Source of the DNA: Sistotremastrum niveocremeum HHB9708
Lineage: Eukaryota; Basidiomycota; Agaricomycetes; Sistotremastrales; Sistotremastraceae
Length of the DNA stretch: 64,000 bases
Reading direction: 5' to 3'
NCBI GenBank assembly: GCA_001630475.1
Contig: KV419408.1
Location: 676,040 to 740,039, forward strand
Made by a program: the position numbers and the translations under genes
The notes under the pieces: model-generated
Databases searched by the model: none
Told to the model about the DNA's origin: nothing
The model's input: only the letters and a program-made list of their open reading frames with translations
Part shown: positions 10,828-21,640 of the stretch, one piece after another
Numbering within the stretch: the stretch's first letter is position 1
How the letters are laid out: every line of letters begins with the position of its first letter

Positions 10828-11897
10828 CTATGAACCACGAGCGTTCAGTGGAATCCCAGAAGCCACTCGTTGGCTGATCTCGTGTCGATCCAACCGCCTC
10901 GCTGAGCCATCCACGCTCTTCCTTTTTTCGCTGGACGGCCGCTCAGACGGGATGCGACTCGACGAGTCCATCGCTGAATCCAAGGAGCACCTCGGACGCT
11001 TCCAAAGCATGGCCTTGGTGGGGCAGCTTGAGCGAGAGGTCATGGATGGACGTCTCTCCGGGGATGCATCAGCAAGGGCGGGCGACGATCTGGGATCCAA
11101 AAATCCTGAGTCGATTGGTGGTGCGGATTCAGACCCCACTAGAGCTGGAGCGCCCACTGACGAACTCGGATGACTATCGGAATCAAACAAGGTTGACTCG
11201 TCGGTCGAACCTCGGATGTCGCGAGAAGTCGAGACAGTATGCGATCGACGAACTTTGAAGGGTCTTGACGCCAACTTGCCAATCGCATGCATGGTGGGCG
11301 ATCGCCTGGGCAGTGACGCACGGCGAGTTTGCAAGTCCAGGGAGTGGCGTTTTGTTGAGCTGGGTGATAGGGGGAGTGAAGGAGATTTCGGCCCTGACGA
11401 GCTTCCGATATTATTACTAAAATCGGAAGACAAAAAACTGGATGAGTCGTTCGTTCCAGAGGCGGAAGTCTGGTCCCAGACGGGAGAGGTGAAGACTGGT
11501 AGTTGTGAAGTAGGGAGTTGAGGAGAACGAGATGGGCTTGGACACTGGACCGAAGCCTCGACCTGGAAAGTGACTCGTCTTCGTGGCTCAGGAGGGCGAG
11601 GAGGTGATAGAAGGTTGAAGTCCTCAATGGAGGAATGTGGCTTTGGTCGTTGGTACGCATTGAGAACGGTGCGTCTCATGGTTGGTGTGGGCCCCGGGGG
11701 AGGCATTTTAGCCTGGAAAGCGGGAAAAATATGTGTCAAAATACTCTGAAATGAACGGCGTTAGTAAAAGGACTGGTCGGAACAGAAAAGCAACATACGA
11801 TACACATCCACATGAAAGCAAAAGTCATCGAAGCTGTACGGGAGAGAACTTGGTCTGGCGGGCCCAGCAGGACATTTGCGACAGCAGCGGCGTCCAT
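10828..11897 (-). CDS. Ser/Pro-rich orphan protein with N-terminal hydrophobic segment
   Basis: I do not recognise the family. Two exons (11897-11799 and 11745-10828) with a 53-nt intron give 338 residues. The first ~45 residues are largely hydrophobic (VANVLLGPPDQVLSRTASMT then FAFMWMCISILTHIFPAF), compatible with one membrane span or a signal anchor. The rest is disordered, rich in Ser, Pro and Arg (RPKPHSSIEDFNLLSPPRPP; RRVTFQVEASVQ), with basic C-terminal stretches. The same frame remains open upstream of the chosen Met to an AG at about 12062, so an extra 5' exon is possible. It is divergent from the DUF2462 gene. Confidence 0.6.
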
Positions 11898-12219
11898 GAG
11901 CAGGGAGAGGAGTGGATTTCGGGCATACCAAGGCGAGTGGACAGGAGGATATAAGGGTCGGGTCGCGGCTGGGACCACAACGGGGCGAGGAGGCTGTTTC
12001 AGAATGGCGGACAGGAGTTGGGAACGACAAGGACGACGAGCGAGGTTGTCGAGAGATGGCTACGAGCAAGGCCGCATCGCCAAAGGGGCAGGCAGAAATG
12101 CGCTCTAGTCAGCGCTCATATTTCACAAATCAGACCATAGCACACTAATCGCCGCTTTCGGAACTCTACTGTCTCCGTCACGCGGTCACACACGGTCACA
12201 CCTTTCTTCGCCGTCCGCC
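11898..12219. promoter_or_regulatory. Shared upstream region of two divergent genes
   Basis: This 322-bp space separates the start codons of the Ser/Pro-rich gene and the DUF2462 gene. A frame open on the minus strand to about 12062 may be extra coding sequence of the left gene. No clear TATA or other motif stands out. Confidence 0.4.
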
Positions 12220-12578
12220 ATGGTCCAGGGCTCCTCAAAAGGCCTCCAGAAAAAGGCCACCTCAGCAAGACACTCTGTTGCCCAGCCGAAAAAGGGCCAG
12301 CGAGCCATCCCTCCAAAGAAAAAAGCAGCCATAAAGCATGCGTCCATCCAACGAGTTCGTACTCGTGCTGACCGACCGCTCCTGACTAACCTCCCGCCCA
12401 GTCCTTGAGTGCAAAGATCAACAAGTCCATCGAAAATCAAATGGTCGCAGCGGCCTCGGCCGGGAAACTGACTATCATGAAAAACTCTGCCGAGTGCGCT
12501 CTCTCCATCGTTCTGGGCCCAGCTGTTGACGCTGACCATGATTGTTTTCGCAGCCCGCAGAAAGCGTCAAAGTCATAG
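12220..12578 (+). CDS. Small basic DUF2462/UPF0390 protein
   Basis: Three exons (12220-12354, 12402-12493, 12554-12578) encode 83 residues. The N-terminus VQGSSKGLQKKATSARHS and the following basic block (PKKGQRAIPPKKKAAIKHAS) match the DUF2462 family, which includes the vertebrate Leydig cell tumor 10 kDa protein homologue. The second exon (SLSAKINKSIENQMVAAASA then GKLTIMKNSAE) is the conserved helical half. The function of the family is not established; the charge and small size suggest a nuclear or nucleolar protein. Both introns are small (47 and 60 nt), and the last coding exon is only 25 nt. Confidence 0.82.
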
Positions 12579-12883
12579 CGGCCTTCATCTTCCGTTCATG
12601 ACAAGCAAATGTCTACACATCTTCGCAATACATACAGTACAGTGTCCAAGCAGTCTAACAGTCCGTCCTAGTCCTACTAAATTATTATTCTACAAAGTTT
12701 GTAAGATACTTGCAGGGTCCTTCGTGGTATTCATCAATGTCATCGGGTAACATGGTATCGGGGATAAACGAGTGACGGAGAGCGAGTCATGAGTTCTGTC
12801 AATGTTCGAGTCAGGTCAGATTGTCAAGGAGCATCCAAAAAGTCCGTCTCGACGTCAGTCAAGAATAAAGGCAAGATAGGTAT
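12579..12883. other. Convergent intergenic space
   Basis: This 305-bp interval lies between the 3' ends of the DUF2462 gene and the CENP-B-type gene. It is moderately AT-rich. I see no gene or repeat in it. Confidence 0.5.
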
Positions 12884-14969
12884 TCATGTTTTTGAGTCAG
12901 GATCTTCTGCGGGGGCTGAGCGGCTAGCCTTGTGACTCAGTCCAACAAGAACCTCCTTCTCCTGCCTCGACGCGAATTCCGGAGGTTGAGACTTGATCCA
13001 GTCGAAGATTGTGTTGAACGCTTCTACCGGGCTTTTCGTCTTCGGAGGAGGTAGAACTCGCTGTTGATAGACCTGTGATTGAGACTGTGGAGTCCAGTTC
13101 ACGGGCTGCCCAAACACATTGACATGGTTTTGCAGGGCATTGGGAGTATATGGCGTTGTTGGGGTCGGCATCGGCATGTATGTCGATGGGGAGTAATATG
13201 GTGCTGATGGCGGCGGAGAGTCTCCGGGCGGACGAGAGGCTGGAGGAGCATATCTTGCCATTTCTTGGTTAGATCTCTCGCGGTTGACATCGGGGTACGA
13301 CTGCGCGCTGATCCTGGACTCCTCTACAGCATTGTGCGTTTCGGATGATGATGGCATGGCCAGCTGATTGCCCTCCGAATCGGCCCCTTCGACGTCTACG
13401 CGTCGTCTCTTGCGCGGATGACCGAGCTCATCCTCACTGCGATCCGACTCGCTAGTACAAGATGGGCGCGGTAGCGGAAACAGGCCTTTTCTGATACCAT
13501 GCCTGTGCTTGAAGTTCTCGATCCACCCGGCGGAGGCTCTGAATTTTTCGTCTGAAATATTCAGTGCTAGAGCAACCTCTCTCGCTTTCTCCTTGATGGA
13601 TTTGTCTGTGATGGTCCTCTTTGCCATGGCCATCTGAACAAGCCATGGCTTCAGTCGACTTTCCAACTCGGGAAATTTGGAGGGGCTACACAAAATGATC
13701 AGTCGTTGATGATGGAATATGAAACTGACGAATTACACACCGATGGCGCACAATCGCTTGGACGTTGCTTTCTTCGGGAGTATTCAGCCAGCGCTCTTTG
13801 TTCTTGACGATCTTGCTGATTGTGCTGCGTTCCACTCCGTAGCGCGATGCCAGCTCATCCTGAGTGACTCCCGAATGGGTAGAAGCCCAAATGCAGATGG
13901 CTTTGCGATCTACGTTCGCAACTCTCGCCTTTCTCCGACGGGGTTCTCCAACGGTGTTCATAACATCCACGAATGTTTCGGACTTTTCGCCCGGGGCAGG
14001 AGTCTCGACTTTGCTGGGCTTTCGTTCCTCTCTCTCTTCGACCACAGGTGCCGCGGGCGGTGCGGGACCGGGGAGGATGGGCGTGAGATTCGCCTTGGAG
14101 AGCGCTGCACCCGCCTCTGAGAAGGAGAAAGAGGATGCCTTGGCGGTTTGCGAGAAGGATGAAATTGATGTCGGAGACGAGGAGGTAGCACTCAACGCCG
14201 GCGAAGCGGACCTTCCAGACCTGGACATGAAAGAGCTCGAGCTGGACTGGCTAAAGTCAAAGGAGGAGTGGTTGGTGGAAACAAGACTCGGGGAAGCTGG
14301 GGGAGGCATGTCGTTGGCTTTATTAGCGTAGGAAGGCACTCGTCGGGGATGACCTGGCAGATGAGAGGGGCGAAAAATTAGGTTCTGTGGCTGGGAGAAT
14401 GTATATGTGGTGGCCTGGTCCAATGTGAGACCCTGCTAAAAGACGGAGAATAATAAGGATGAGATCCCAGATCCTATTGTTCAGATTTGACTTTTGAAAA
14501 AGGAAAGACAAAAACAAACCTCGGCAAGTTCTATTCTCCCCATATCTCCCTGAGCATCCCTGGCAACAAAGGAAGCATCATTGAAGAAGGTGGGATCGCC
14601 GGTGCTAGCGTCGGCGAGACGTTTTTGTTGACGCGTGACTACACGGGTGGGACTCGCTATGGGCAGCGGGGGCTGTAGCATCGGATTCATCATGAGGTCA
14701 TTAGCAGCAGTCATAGCCAAGGCTTGTTCGTGTGGGAGGGCATAAGGCTGGTCGATAGGAAGGGAGAGCTGGGGATATTGGAGTGACACTGGAAGGGAAT
14801 GAGGGTGTGAAGAGTCGGCTGAAGATGCGTGAAGCTGATTGGTAAATATGGGCGGGTCTTGAAAGGCCTGAGGATGGTGAAGGAGGTCGTGGTCATAAGA
14901 CGATAGTTGGAGGTCGTGGGTCGGCTGGCCGAAGGTGGAGAAGTAAGCAGCGTCGCCGGCGTCGTCCAT
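12884..14969 (-). CDS. CENP-B-type tandem helix-turn-helix DNA-binding protein
   Basis: Three exons: 14969-14520, 14432 to about 13740, and about 13684-12884. The N-terminus is a Gln/Pro/His-rich low-complexity region. The centre has a Psq/CENP-B_N helix-turn-helix (VDRKAICIWASTHSGVTQDE then LASRYGVERSTISKIVKNKE), then a CENPB-type (HTH_Tnp_Tc5) domain (ESRLKPWLVQMAMAKRTITD, then KAREVALALNISDEKFRASA and GWIENFKHRHGI). A nuclear-localisation-like RKRRRVD follows, then a Pro/Ser/Tyr-rich tail. The two HTH domains are shared with pogo/Tigger transposases and centromere protein B, but no DDE transposase domain follows, so this reads as a transcription or chromatin factor. An upstream in-frame extension to 15182 exists but is non-conserved in character. 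Confidence 0.82.
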
Positions 14970-15681
14970 CCCGTGAAGCGACGCTGGGCGAGTGCTAGTG
15001 TGGACGGCGGAGGGGAGGGGGAGATGGCGAGTCAGGACGAGTGTGAAAGGGCTCTCATAAGTGCTTGAGGACGGGCCCTGACGAGCTCGAGTGTCTAGCG
15101 ACAAAGCTTTCTTGTACTGGAAGCCAAACAACAAAAGTGTTGATCGTCGCTTATAGCTTCTTGTAATTGTTTTTGTAGTCACTCCTCGTTTTCTTGTATT
15201 TTCTTGTTCTAATTTCCCTGGAGATCAGCACTTGATCTTGTTGTTGGCAGGGGTCGCTGCTCCCATGGCAAGTGTCTATACACGTCCTCCGTCGTCGATG
15301 CCATCAGTCCCCAGGTGCGCGTCAAGTCACACCAAAGTCACGCCGCTAAGCCATTCTTATCATGTCTTCTTCGTCGTTCCCAAACTCGTCTGGAAACGCG
15401 ACCTCACGCGATAGCAGATAATAGCTCGCCTGCGATACCAGCTTCTCATCGACTGACACGTTGACAACGCACTTGTTCTTCCCAAGTCTTGTCGACCAGG
15501 CCAGTCGTTGCAAATTCATTTCAGTCCAGGTCCATAGATCTTCAGCGAGTCAGCGACTCGCAGAACCATCTCATAGTCGTGTAGTCAACGTTTTGGGGGT
15601 CTATTCCAGACTTCGAGCTCGGAGAGCGCAGGAGGAAGCAGCATCGTCACGCGTGACTTGCGCGTTTCCTCTCATTTCATC
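14970..15681. promoter_or_regulatory. Divergent upstream region of the CENP-B-type gene and FEN1
   Basis: These 712 bp separate two outward-facing genes. The left 200 bp stay open in frame with the CENP-B-type gene but look like untranslated leader. The part near FEN1 contains ACGCG cores and one palindromic MluI-type box listed separately. No other gene is visible. Confidence 0.5.
15646..15657. promoter_or_regulatory. MluI-type cell-cycle box palindrome upstream of FEN1
   Basis: A perfect 12-bp palindrome, GTCACGCGTGAC, contains the ACGCGT core (15649-15654) bound by MBF in yeasts to drive S-phase genes. It lies 28 bp before the FEN1 start codon, so it may fall in the leader rather than the promoter. 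The functional link is inference. Confidence 0.4.
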
Positions 15682-17370
15682 ATGGGCATCAAAGGTCTCA
15701 CTGCTCTCATCTCAGAGCATGCTCCCAGGGCCATCAGTGTTTGTTGGTTCTTCAAGGCTCTCGCAAATCCTCACATGTTCCTGTAGGAACACGAAATTAA
15801 GACACTCTTCGGTCGAAAAGTGGCAATCGATGCCTCGATGTCAATATACCAATTCCTAATTGCCGTACGACAAAAAGATGGCGAAATGTTGACCAATGAC
15901 TCTGGAGAGACAACAAGGCTTGCCAAATGTCTCGTGTTTCTCCTCGAGCTCAACGTTCTTGCAGTCACTTGATGGGGTTCTTCTACCGCACCATCCGAAT
16001 AGTCGAGAATGGAATCAAGCCTGCCTATGTTTTTGATGGAAAGCCTCCAGATCTCAAATCCGGAGTGGTACGCCTCCTACGTTGCCACCCTATTAGACGT
16101 GTTTCACACCCCATGGCAGCTTGCTAAACGGTTCGAAAGGCGGCAGGAAGCGAAGGAGGGAGGAGAGGAGGCCAAAGAGACGGGTAGACCTCTAATGAAT
16201 CTCTTCTGTGTGTCGAAACTCATGCCCTACAAGGGACCGCCGAGGATGTGGAGCGCTTTTCGAGAAGAACTGTCCGTGTCACGAAGGAGCACAACGAAGA
16301 ATGCCGGAGGCTCCTTAAACTGATGGGTATTCCAGTCGTCGTTGTAAGACTTCCTCTCTTCGAGCATGGAAATATCATTTTGACCTTTTTCGACCCAAGG
16401 CGCCGTCAGAGGCGGAAGCCCAGTGTGCAGAGTTGGCCAGAGGTGGCAAAGTCTACGCCGCTGGATCAGAAGACATGGACACTTTGACATTTAATGCACC
16501 AATTCTGTACCGACACCTGACTTTTTCGGAGGCGAAAAAGCAACCGATCAGCGAAATAAATCTAGCCAAAACACTGGAGGGTCTTGAAATGAGCATGTCC
16601 CAGGTATGTAGTGTGAAATGTTGTCGTACATACGCTCACGCTCGTTGCAGTTTATTGATCTGTGTATTTTATTGGGTTGTGATTATCTGGAACCGATCAA
16701 AGGCGTCGGTCCAAAAACGGCACTCAAGCTCGTTCGAGAACACGGCACTTTGAAAGCTGTCTTGGAACACTTGAGAGAAAAGTAAGTTTGATCAGAAGGC
16801 CTCTCGCTGCTCGTTGCCAACTCTCCATAGGATCGCAGACAAAGAAGAATCGACCGAAGAAGGGAAGAAGAAGAAAGGTGGAGTTCAGATTCCCGAGGAG
16901 TGGCCATGGGAAGAGGCGAAGAAAGTGTTTGAAAAGCCAGATGTTCTTCCGGCAAGTGAAGTAGAGGTGTGCTATTCCTGACAACCAAATTACTTGCGGC
17001 TAATTTTGCTCTAGTTGGAATGGACTCCTCCTGACGTCGATGGTTTGGTTCAATTCCTTGTGACAGAAAAGGGATTCAAGTGTGTACTTTCTTCATCGCT
17101 CCTACGTCTCCTAAACCCCCCTCAGCGAGGAAAGAGTGCGGAAAGGTGCAGAAAAACTGGCAAAATTCCTTAACGCCAAGCAGCAAGGACGTCTGGATGG
17201 TTTCTTTTCAGTGAAGGCTTCGGAGAAACCGGATGGGCAGTCAAGTAAGAAGGAAACTGGCAAAGGGAAGAAGAGAGCTGTAAGTCTACCGAATGTGGTA
17301 AATTTCACATCTGACCATAGTTTAGGGCGAAGACAAAAAGGATGGGCCCAAGAAGCGGGCGAAGAAATAG
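15682..17370 (+). CDS. RAD27: Flap endonuclease 1 (FEN1/Rad27)
   Basis: Eleven exons encode a full-length FEN1. The start [15 protein letters not shown] is the invariant N-terminus whose Gly2 reaches the active site. Metal ligands are present in order: Asp in [12 protein letters not shown], Asp in [10 protein letters not shown], the two Glu of [12 protein letters not shown], the Asp pair of SEDMDTL, and Asp in [19 protein letters not shown], which also forms the helix-hairpin-helix. A PCNA-interacting box (QGRLDGFF) precedes a Lys-rich tail ending GPKKRAKK. The enzyme removes 5' flaps during Okazaki-fragment maturation and long-patch base-excision repair. Exon 1 ends at 15738. The second intron (15918-15964) uses a GC donor, because only the AAG|GC junction restores the conserved [11 protein letters not shown]. 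The gene is divergent from the CENP-B-type gene. Confidence 0.95.
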
Positions 17371-17638
17371 TGATTCTCTTGTATCGCCGACTGTAGTTCT
17401 TTCTTGTTGTTAACTTTTCTTAATCTTTTGTATTGTAACCCATGTACAACAACGCAATCCTGGATATAATCTACGATATTCAATATCTGACACCGTGGCC
17501 TGTCCTGTACCTGGGACCATTGATACTGGCGATACCTATCAATGCCGAACAAAAATTGTTCTCGATGAATTATTTCAGAAACAACGGGTCACTGTTTGTG
17601 ACGATGCTGAACAATGGAGGCGTTCCGCGACTCCCAAA

Positions 17639-19130
17639 TTATTGCATAACATGATACTTACATGCAATGTCAGCACGATCCAGATAGAAAGACGATGAAT
17701 ATTCTTACCGATCGTTCGGGGGAGGTGCGGTTGGTAGAATCCGGAATCACCGGAGGTCTATACATGTTTTCACTATTGAGGGATGTGAGTTGATGTCCAA
17801 TGAAGGAGACGTGGGACAACAAAACTGACGGAGCTCGGTAAGATTGTAGATAGTTTACTGCATGACGTTCTATCTCGTCAGGAACGACACCAAGGGCGTC
17901 CCAGTCCCCTTCAACGTTGGCGTCGTCTATGTATCGCCTCTCAACCTGGTCCGGGCTAAGTACCGGCCACCAGACAAAGTCACTAGTGCGGGCCAAAAGT
18001 TTCGCCACGAACTTCGGTAAATGGGGAGCTTTTGAAGCAGGGTTCATAGTGATCGCTTGGACGAGATCAAACATTTGTTCGATGGTGAAAGTTTGGGGCC
18101 CTGGAAGCGAGAGTGTGCGGGCGAGCGCCGGTTGATAGATAAGATTCGTGAGGCCCTGTGCTACATCCATAACATGGACGGGTCGCAACTTGGTATTAGA
18201 ATTGTTCATTTTCCAAGTACTAGGCCAGGCTGTCTCGGAGTCATCAGACGAAGGGAGAAGAAACATCGCGAGAGCTCCGTACTTGCTATTGATCGTAGCA
18301 ATCTGTCTTCATAGCCGTAAATGGGGCCTGGGCGCACAATCGTAGCCATGGGAAATGACTCTCGGACAGCTTCTTCGCCCTTGGCTTTGGTCGCGTAGAA
18401 CTTCGAGGGTGAGGTAGGCGAAGCATTCAGATGTGAGACATGGACAAAACGAGAGACTTTCGCCTCTTGCGCTAAGGAGGCAATCTTGGCTGCTCCAGTG
18501 ACGTTGACATCCTCGAAAGAATAATTCCTAGGAATGTGATCAGAAAGAGAGAAGATGATAAGAGTTACCTTTGGAGTCACTCACTTAGTTTCGTAGTCAC
18601 GGCTGACCAGATTATAAACAATGTCTGAATGGCGGAGGCATTCTCGCACTTGATCGTCGTTTCGGAGGTCCCACTCCTACGCACATGTTTCCAGACAAGC
18701 ATCCATATATACCAAAGTAGGGCATACCATGTTGACAATCTGACCAAGATCTCCCATTGGTTTCAAGTGACGCTTCATATCCTCATCCCTGTAAGGTACA
18801 ATAACCTGGGTTCCAGCCTTGGCTGAGCGCGAGTCACTATATGGTTACGGGCGGATTCACAGGACATACCAAGCTTCGCCACTAGGTATCTTCCCAGAAA
18901 CCCAGTACACCCAAACACTGTTGCTACCTGACCGGTGACAGCACTGCGACCTGGAGGGCCATAAGCGATAATTGGCTTTTTAGTTGGCCCAGAGACGATA
19001 AGATCGTGGATGGCTCTCTATACACAGAGTTATCGCCTGCAGGACAAACAGAAATGACTGTACTGACCGCCGAAGCTGCACTGTGACGAGACCCGCGTCG
19101 CATCCGCCTCAACGACTGCGAAGTGATCAT
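17639..19130 (-). CDS. NDUFA9: Complex I subunit NDUFA9 (39/40-kDa, NAD(P)-binding)
   Basis: This is an atypical short-chain dehydrogenase subunit of mitochondrial NADH:ubiquinone oxidoreductase. Residues 1-21 ([20 protein letters not shown]) form an Arg/Ser-rich mitochondrial presequence encoded by exon 1 (19130-19068). The Rossmann motif follows ([16 protein letters not shown]), then [36 protein letters not shown], the [16 protein letters not shown] helix, and [17 protein letters not shown]. An intron of 53 nt after RSIA joins to [21 protein letters not shown] end the gene at 17639, after an intron with a CTGAC branch-like site; read-through would instead stop at 17670 and change only the last few residues. 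Start codons of this gene and SAS10 are 81 bp apart. Confidence 0.88.
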
Positions 19131-19211
19131 GGTCAATGCTATAGAAAGGGAAACTCGGCGCGGCGATTTCCGCCTTTACTCCGAATTCTCCGTCCGACAA
19201 TTCTTTCTTTC

Positions 19212-21383
19212 ATGCCACGGAGACGAGGTTCGTCCACACAGCGTCCTCAGAGCACAACTCGAGGACGCCCTCAGTCCTCTCACAAGCTCTCCAGAAAGGA
19301 CAGCCAGCTGCGACGTTGGAATGTCGCAGGAGACGTTCCAGAAGATGAGGAGGACGAATGTCAGTTATACCCTCATGAGTTTCCTTGTAAGCTGATTAGC
19401 GGACCGAAGTCCATTCCAACAGAGACAAAGTCCTCTTCGAAAACAGTATCGATAATGAGGACGACGATGAGGACGACGAGGTATTTGCTCTGCCAGGCCT
19501 AGACGGCGAAGCAGGCATGGACGATGAGGACGAGGACGACTCTGGCCTCGACAATTCTAGAGCGGAGGAGGAAGACAACGCCTCTAAACGTGCAAAATCA
19601 CGTTCAGCGAAAAGCAAGAGCAAGCAGCGCTCATTGTCCCCTCCGTCGGAAGATGAGGAGGGGTGGGGAAGCAAAAAATCAGCCTACTATTCGACAAACG
19701 CTGGGGAAATTGATTCTGAAGACGATGAGACCAATGAACTGTATGAGAAGGAGACCAAGCGTCTGCAAATGAAGCAGCGAAAATCTCTCAGCGAGGAAGA
19801 TTTTACTCTGGATGCCTTGGTCGACCAGATTCCTGAGCCTGCAGCTAGGTTCCGCCCCTTTTCACCTTCATTAAGGTCATTGTTGATACATTTTTCATCA
19901 GCGCCTCGTCTCTCTTGGCCCCTTCCATTCCGCAAAATGAAGAAGATCTGGTACTTCGACTTGAAAAATCATGTCCAGAAGTCCTTGCTTTGGCTCGAGA
20001 TCTCGACAATATCGTGGTCAGCATTTCCAACGTGGAATCTAAGTTGTCTGCGTAAGCCTCTCATTTCTTGGTGCCCAGCTCAACCACTCAGAGTAAACAT
20101 CAGCCAGGACACGGACTCTGGTACATCTGAATCCGGATTGTACCATCTGTATTACCGTACGTGTAATTTTTTAAAAATTCATCTCATCTTGCTCACTTCT
20201 TGCAGAGGCTCTCCTGACATATGCTACCAATATTGCTTTTTATTTACGGCTTGCGTCTACGAAGCAATACTCCAGCGAGCCCGGGAAGTTGCGCAGCCAT
20301 CCTATTCTTGATAGACTGGCTACTTTACGGGAAGCTATCGTTGAGTTGGAGGTATTGTGCGTCGATGAGGACTCCTCTGACGGCGCCGAGGAGATTGATT
20401 TTGATATCGACGACGATGACGACATTCTTTACGACGACGTCACCCCATCGGACACGGAGATGTCAAGTCCTCCCTCAGTTGAGGTACGCGTACGAAGTGG
20501 CTCGATTGAAAAAGGTCCACCTGGACCTTTGTCTCTCAAACCGCCAAAACGCTCTGGGAAAACAGCAAAGAAACCTTCGAAGACAATGCCCCAGCCTATC
20601 TTTGATCTAGAAGAACCCACTTTCAAACGCTCTCGAAAACCACTTGCGACGTCGGATGCATCGGCCAAGGATTTGAGCACCTTCGGAGAGCTCATTTCCT
20701 TGGACAAGTCCGACGCCCTTGATAAACAGTCAAGGAAGAAGAGTCTTCGGTTCCACACGTCACGCATAGAACATGTGGCAAGTCGTCGGACGGATGCAAG
20801 AAACAGATTGGGTGGAGATGATGATATCCCATATCCAGAGCGTCGCAAGGACGCTGAAGCCCGTGCCCAACGTGCTCTTGCACCGGTAGCTGGGCAAGGC
20901 GGAGACGATCTGGACGACGCTGACGTTACAATCGGCCCTTCGAACAAGAAGCGGCAGCGGGAGGAGGATGTCGACACTGAGGAGGTGCAGGAAGACGGTT
21001 ATTATGGACTGGTCAAACGCCAAAAGATCAATAAGAAGGAGGCCAAAAAGGCCGCATATGAAGCAGAGAAAGAGAGCCATCGGTATGCGCATCTTCGCTT
21101 ACTACAGCCAGTTGACTTATAGCATGGATCTAGCATCGACTATTCTGAGAACAAGGCTGACGGACCACGCTCTCTGACACGGGCCATAATGACCAACAAA
21201 GGACTGACGGCTCATCGCTCGAAGGTCAATCGCAATCCTCGACTGAAGAAACGTCTGCGGTTCGAGAAGGCCAAGAAGAAATTGTCCTCACAGAAGCCGG
21301 TATTCAAAGCTGGAGTGAAGGATAAATATGGTGGGGAGTCATCTGGTATTAGTGCGAGAGTCGTGAAGAGTGTTCGATTATGA
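19212..21383 (+). CDS. SAS10: Small-subunit processome protein Sas10/Utp3
   Basis: Exon 1 (19212-19359) is basic; exon 2 begins at 19410 and gives DEFHSNRDKVLFENSIDNED followed by long acidic runs. Features in order: acidic region, SAYYSTNAGEIDSEDDETNE, the FTLDALVDQIPEP segment, the helical Sas10/Utp3/C1D domain (LEKSCPEVLALARDLDNIVV, then LLTYATNIAFYLRLAST and HPILDRLATLREAIVEL), another acidic stretch, and the conserved basic Sas10 C-terminus (SLTRAIMTNKGLTAHRSKVN, then RNPRLKKRLRFEKAKKK). Sas10 is a nucleolar component of the U3 SSU processome required for 18S rRNA processing; it is also linked to silencing in yeast. About six introns. The last acceptor near 21120 removes a premature stop and joins directly to the C-terminal domain. 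Confidence 0.92.
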
Positions 21384-21640
21384 ACAAGTTGACCAGTTTG
21401 GTCTAAGATCGGTGATATCGGCCGAGAAGGTGATGTGGTCGTTCGGATGTTTTAGGCAAGTTTACTTTTGCCTCGGCCGTCGGTCACGCTACCCAATCGC
21501 GACATACGGGCCAAACACTGCAGCCCCGCCCCGCCGAAGCCGTCTGCGTCGCCGCCGCTGGGACCAGCTCCCAAAATATTCTACATTATCTATCGACCGC
21601 CTAGTCTAATCTTCTGTACACCCTCCTTTTTTCGCATGTC

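Noticed and set aside
12884-14969. Decayed Tigger/pogo transposon
   Set aside because: The reading frame is intact across three exons, no DDE remnants or terminal inverted repeats are visible, and the tail is unlike a transposase.
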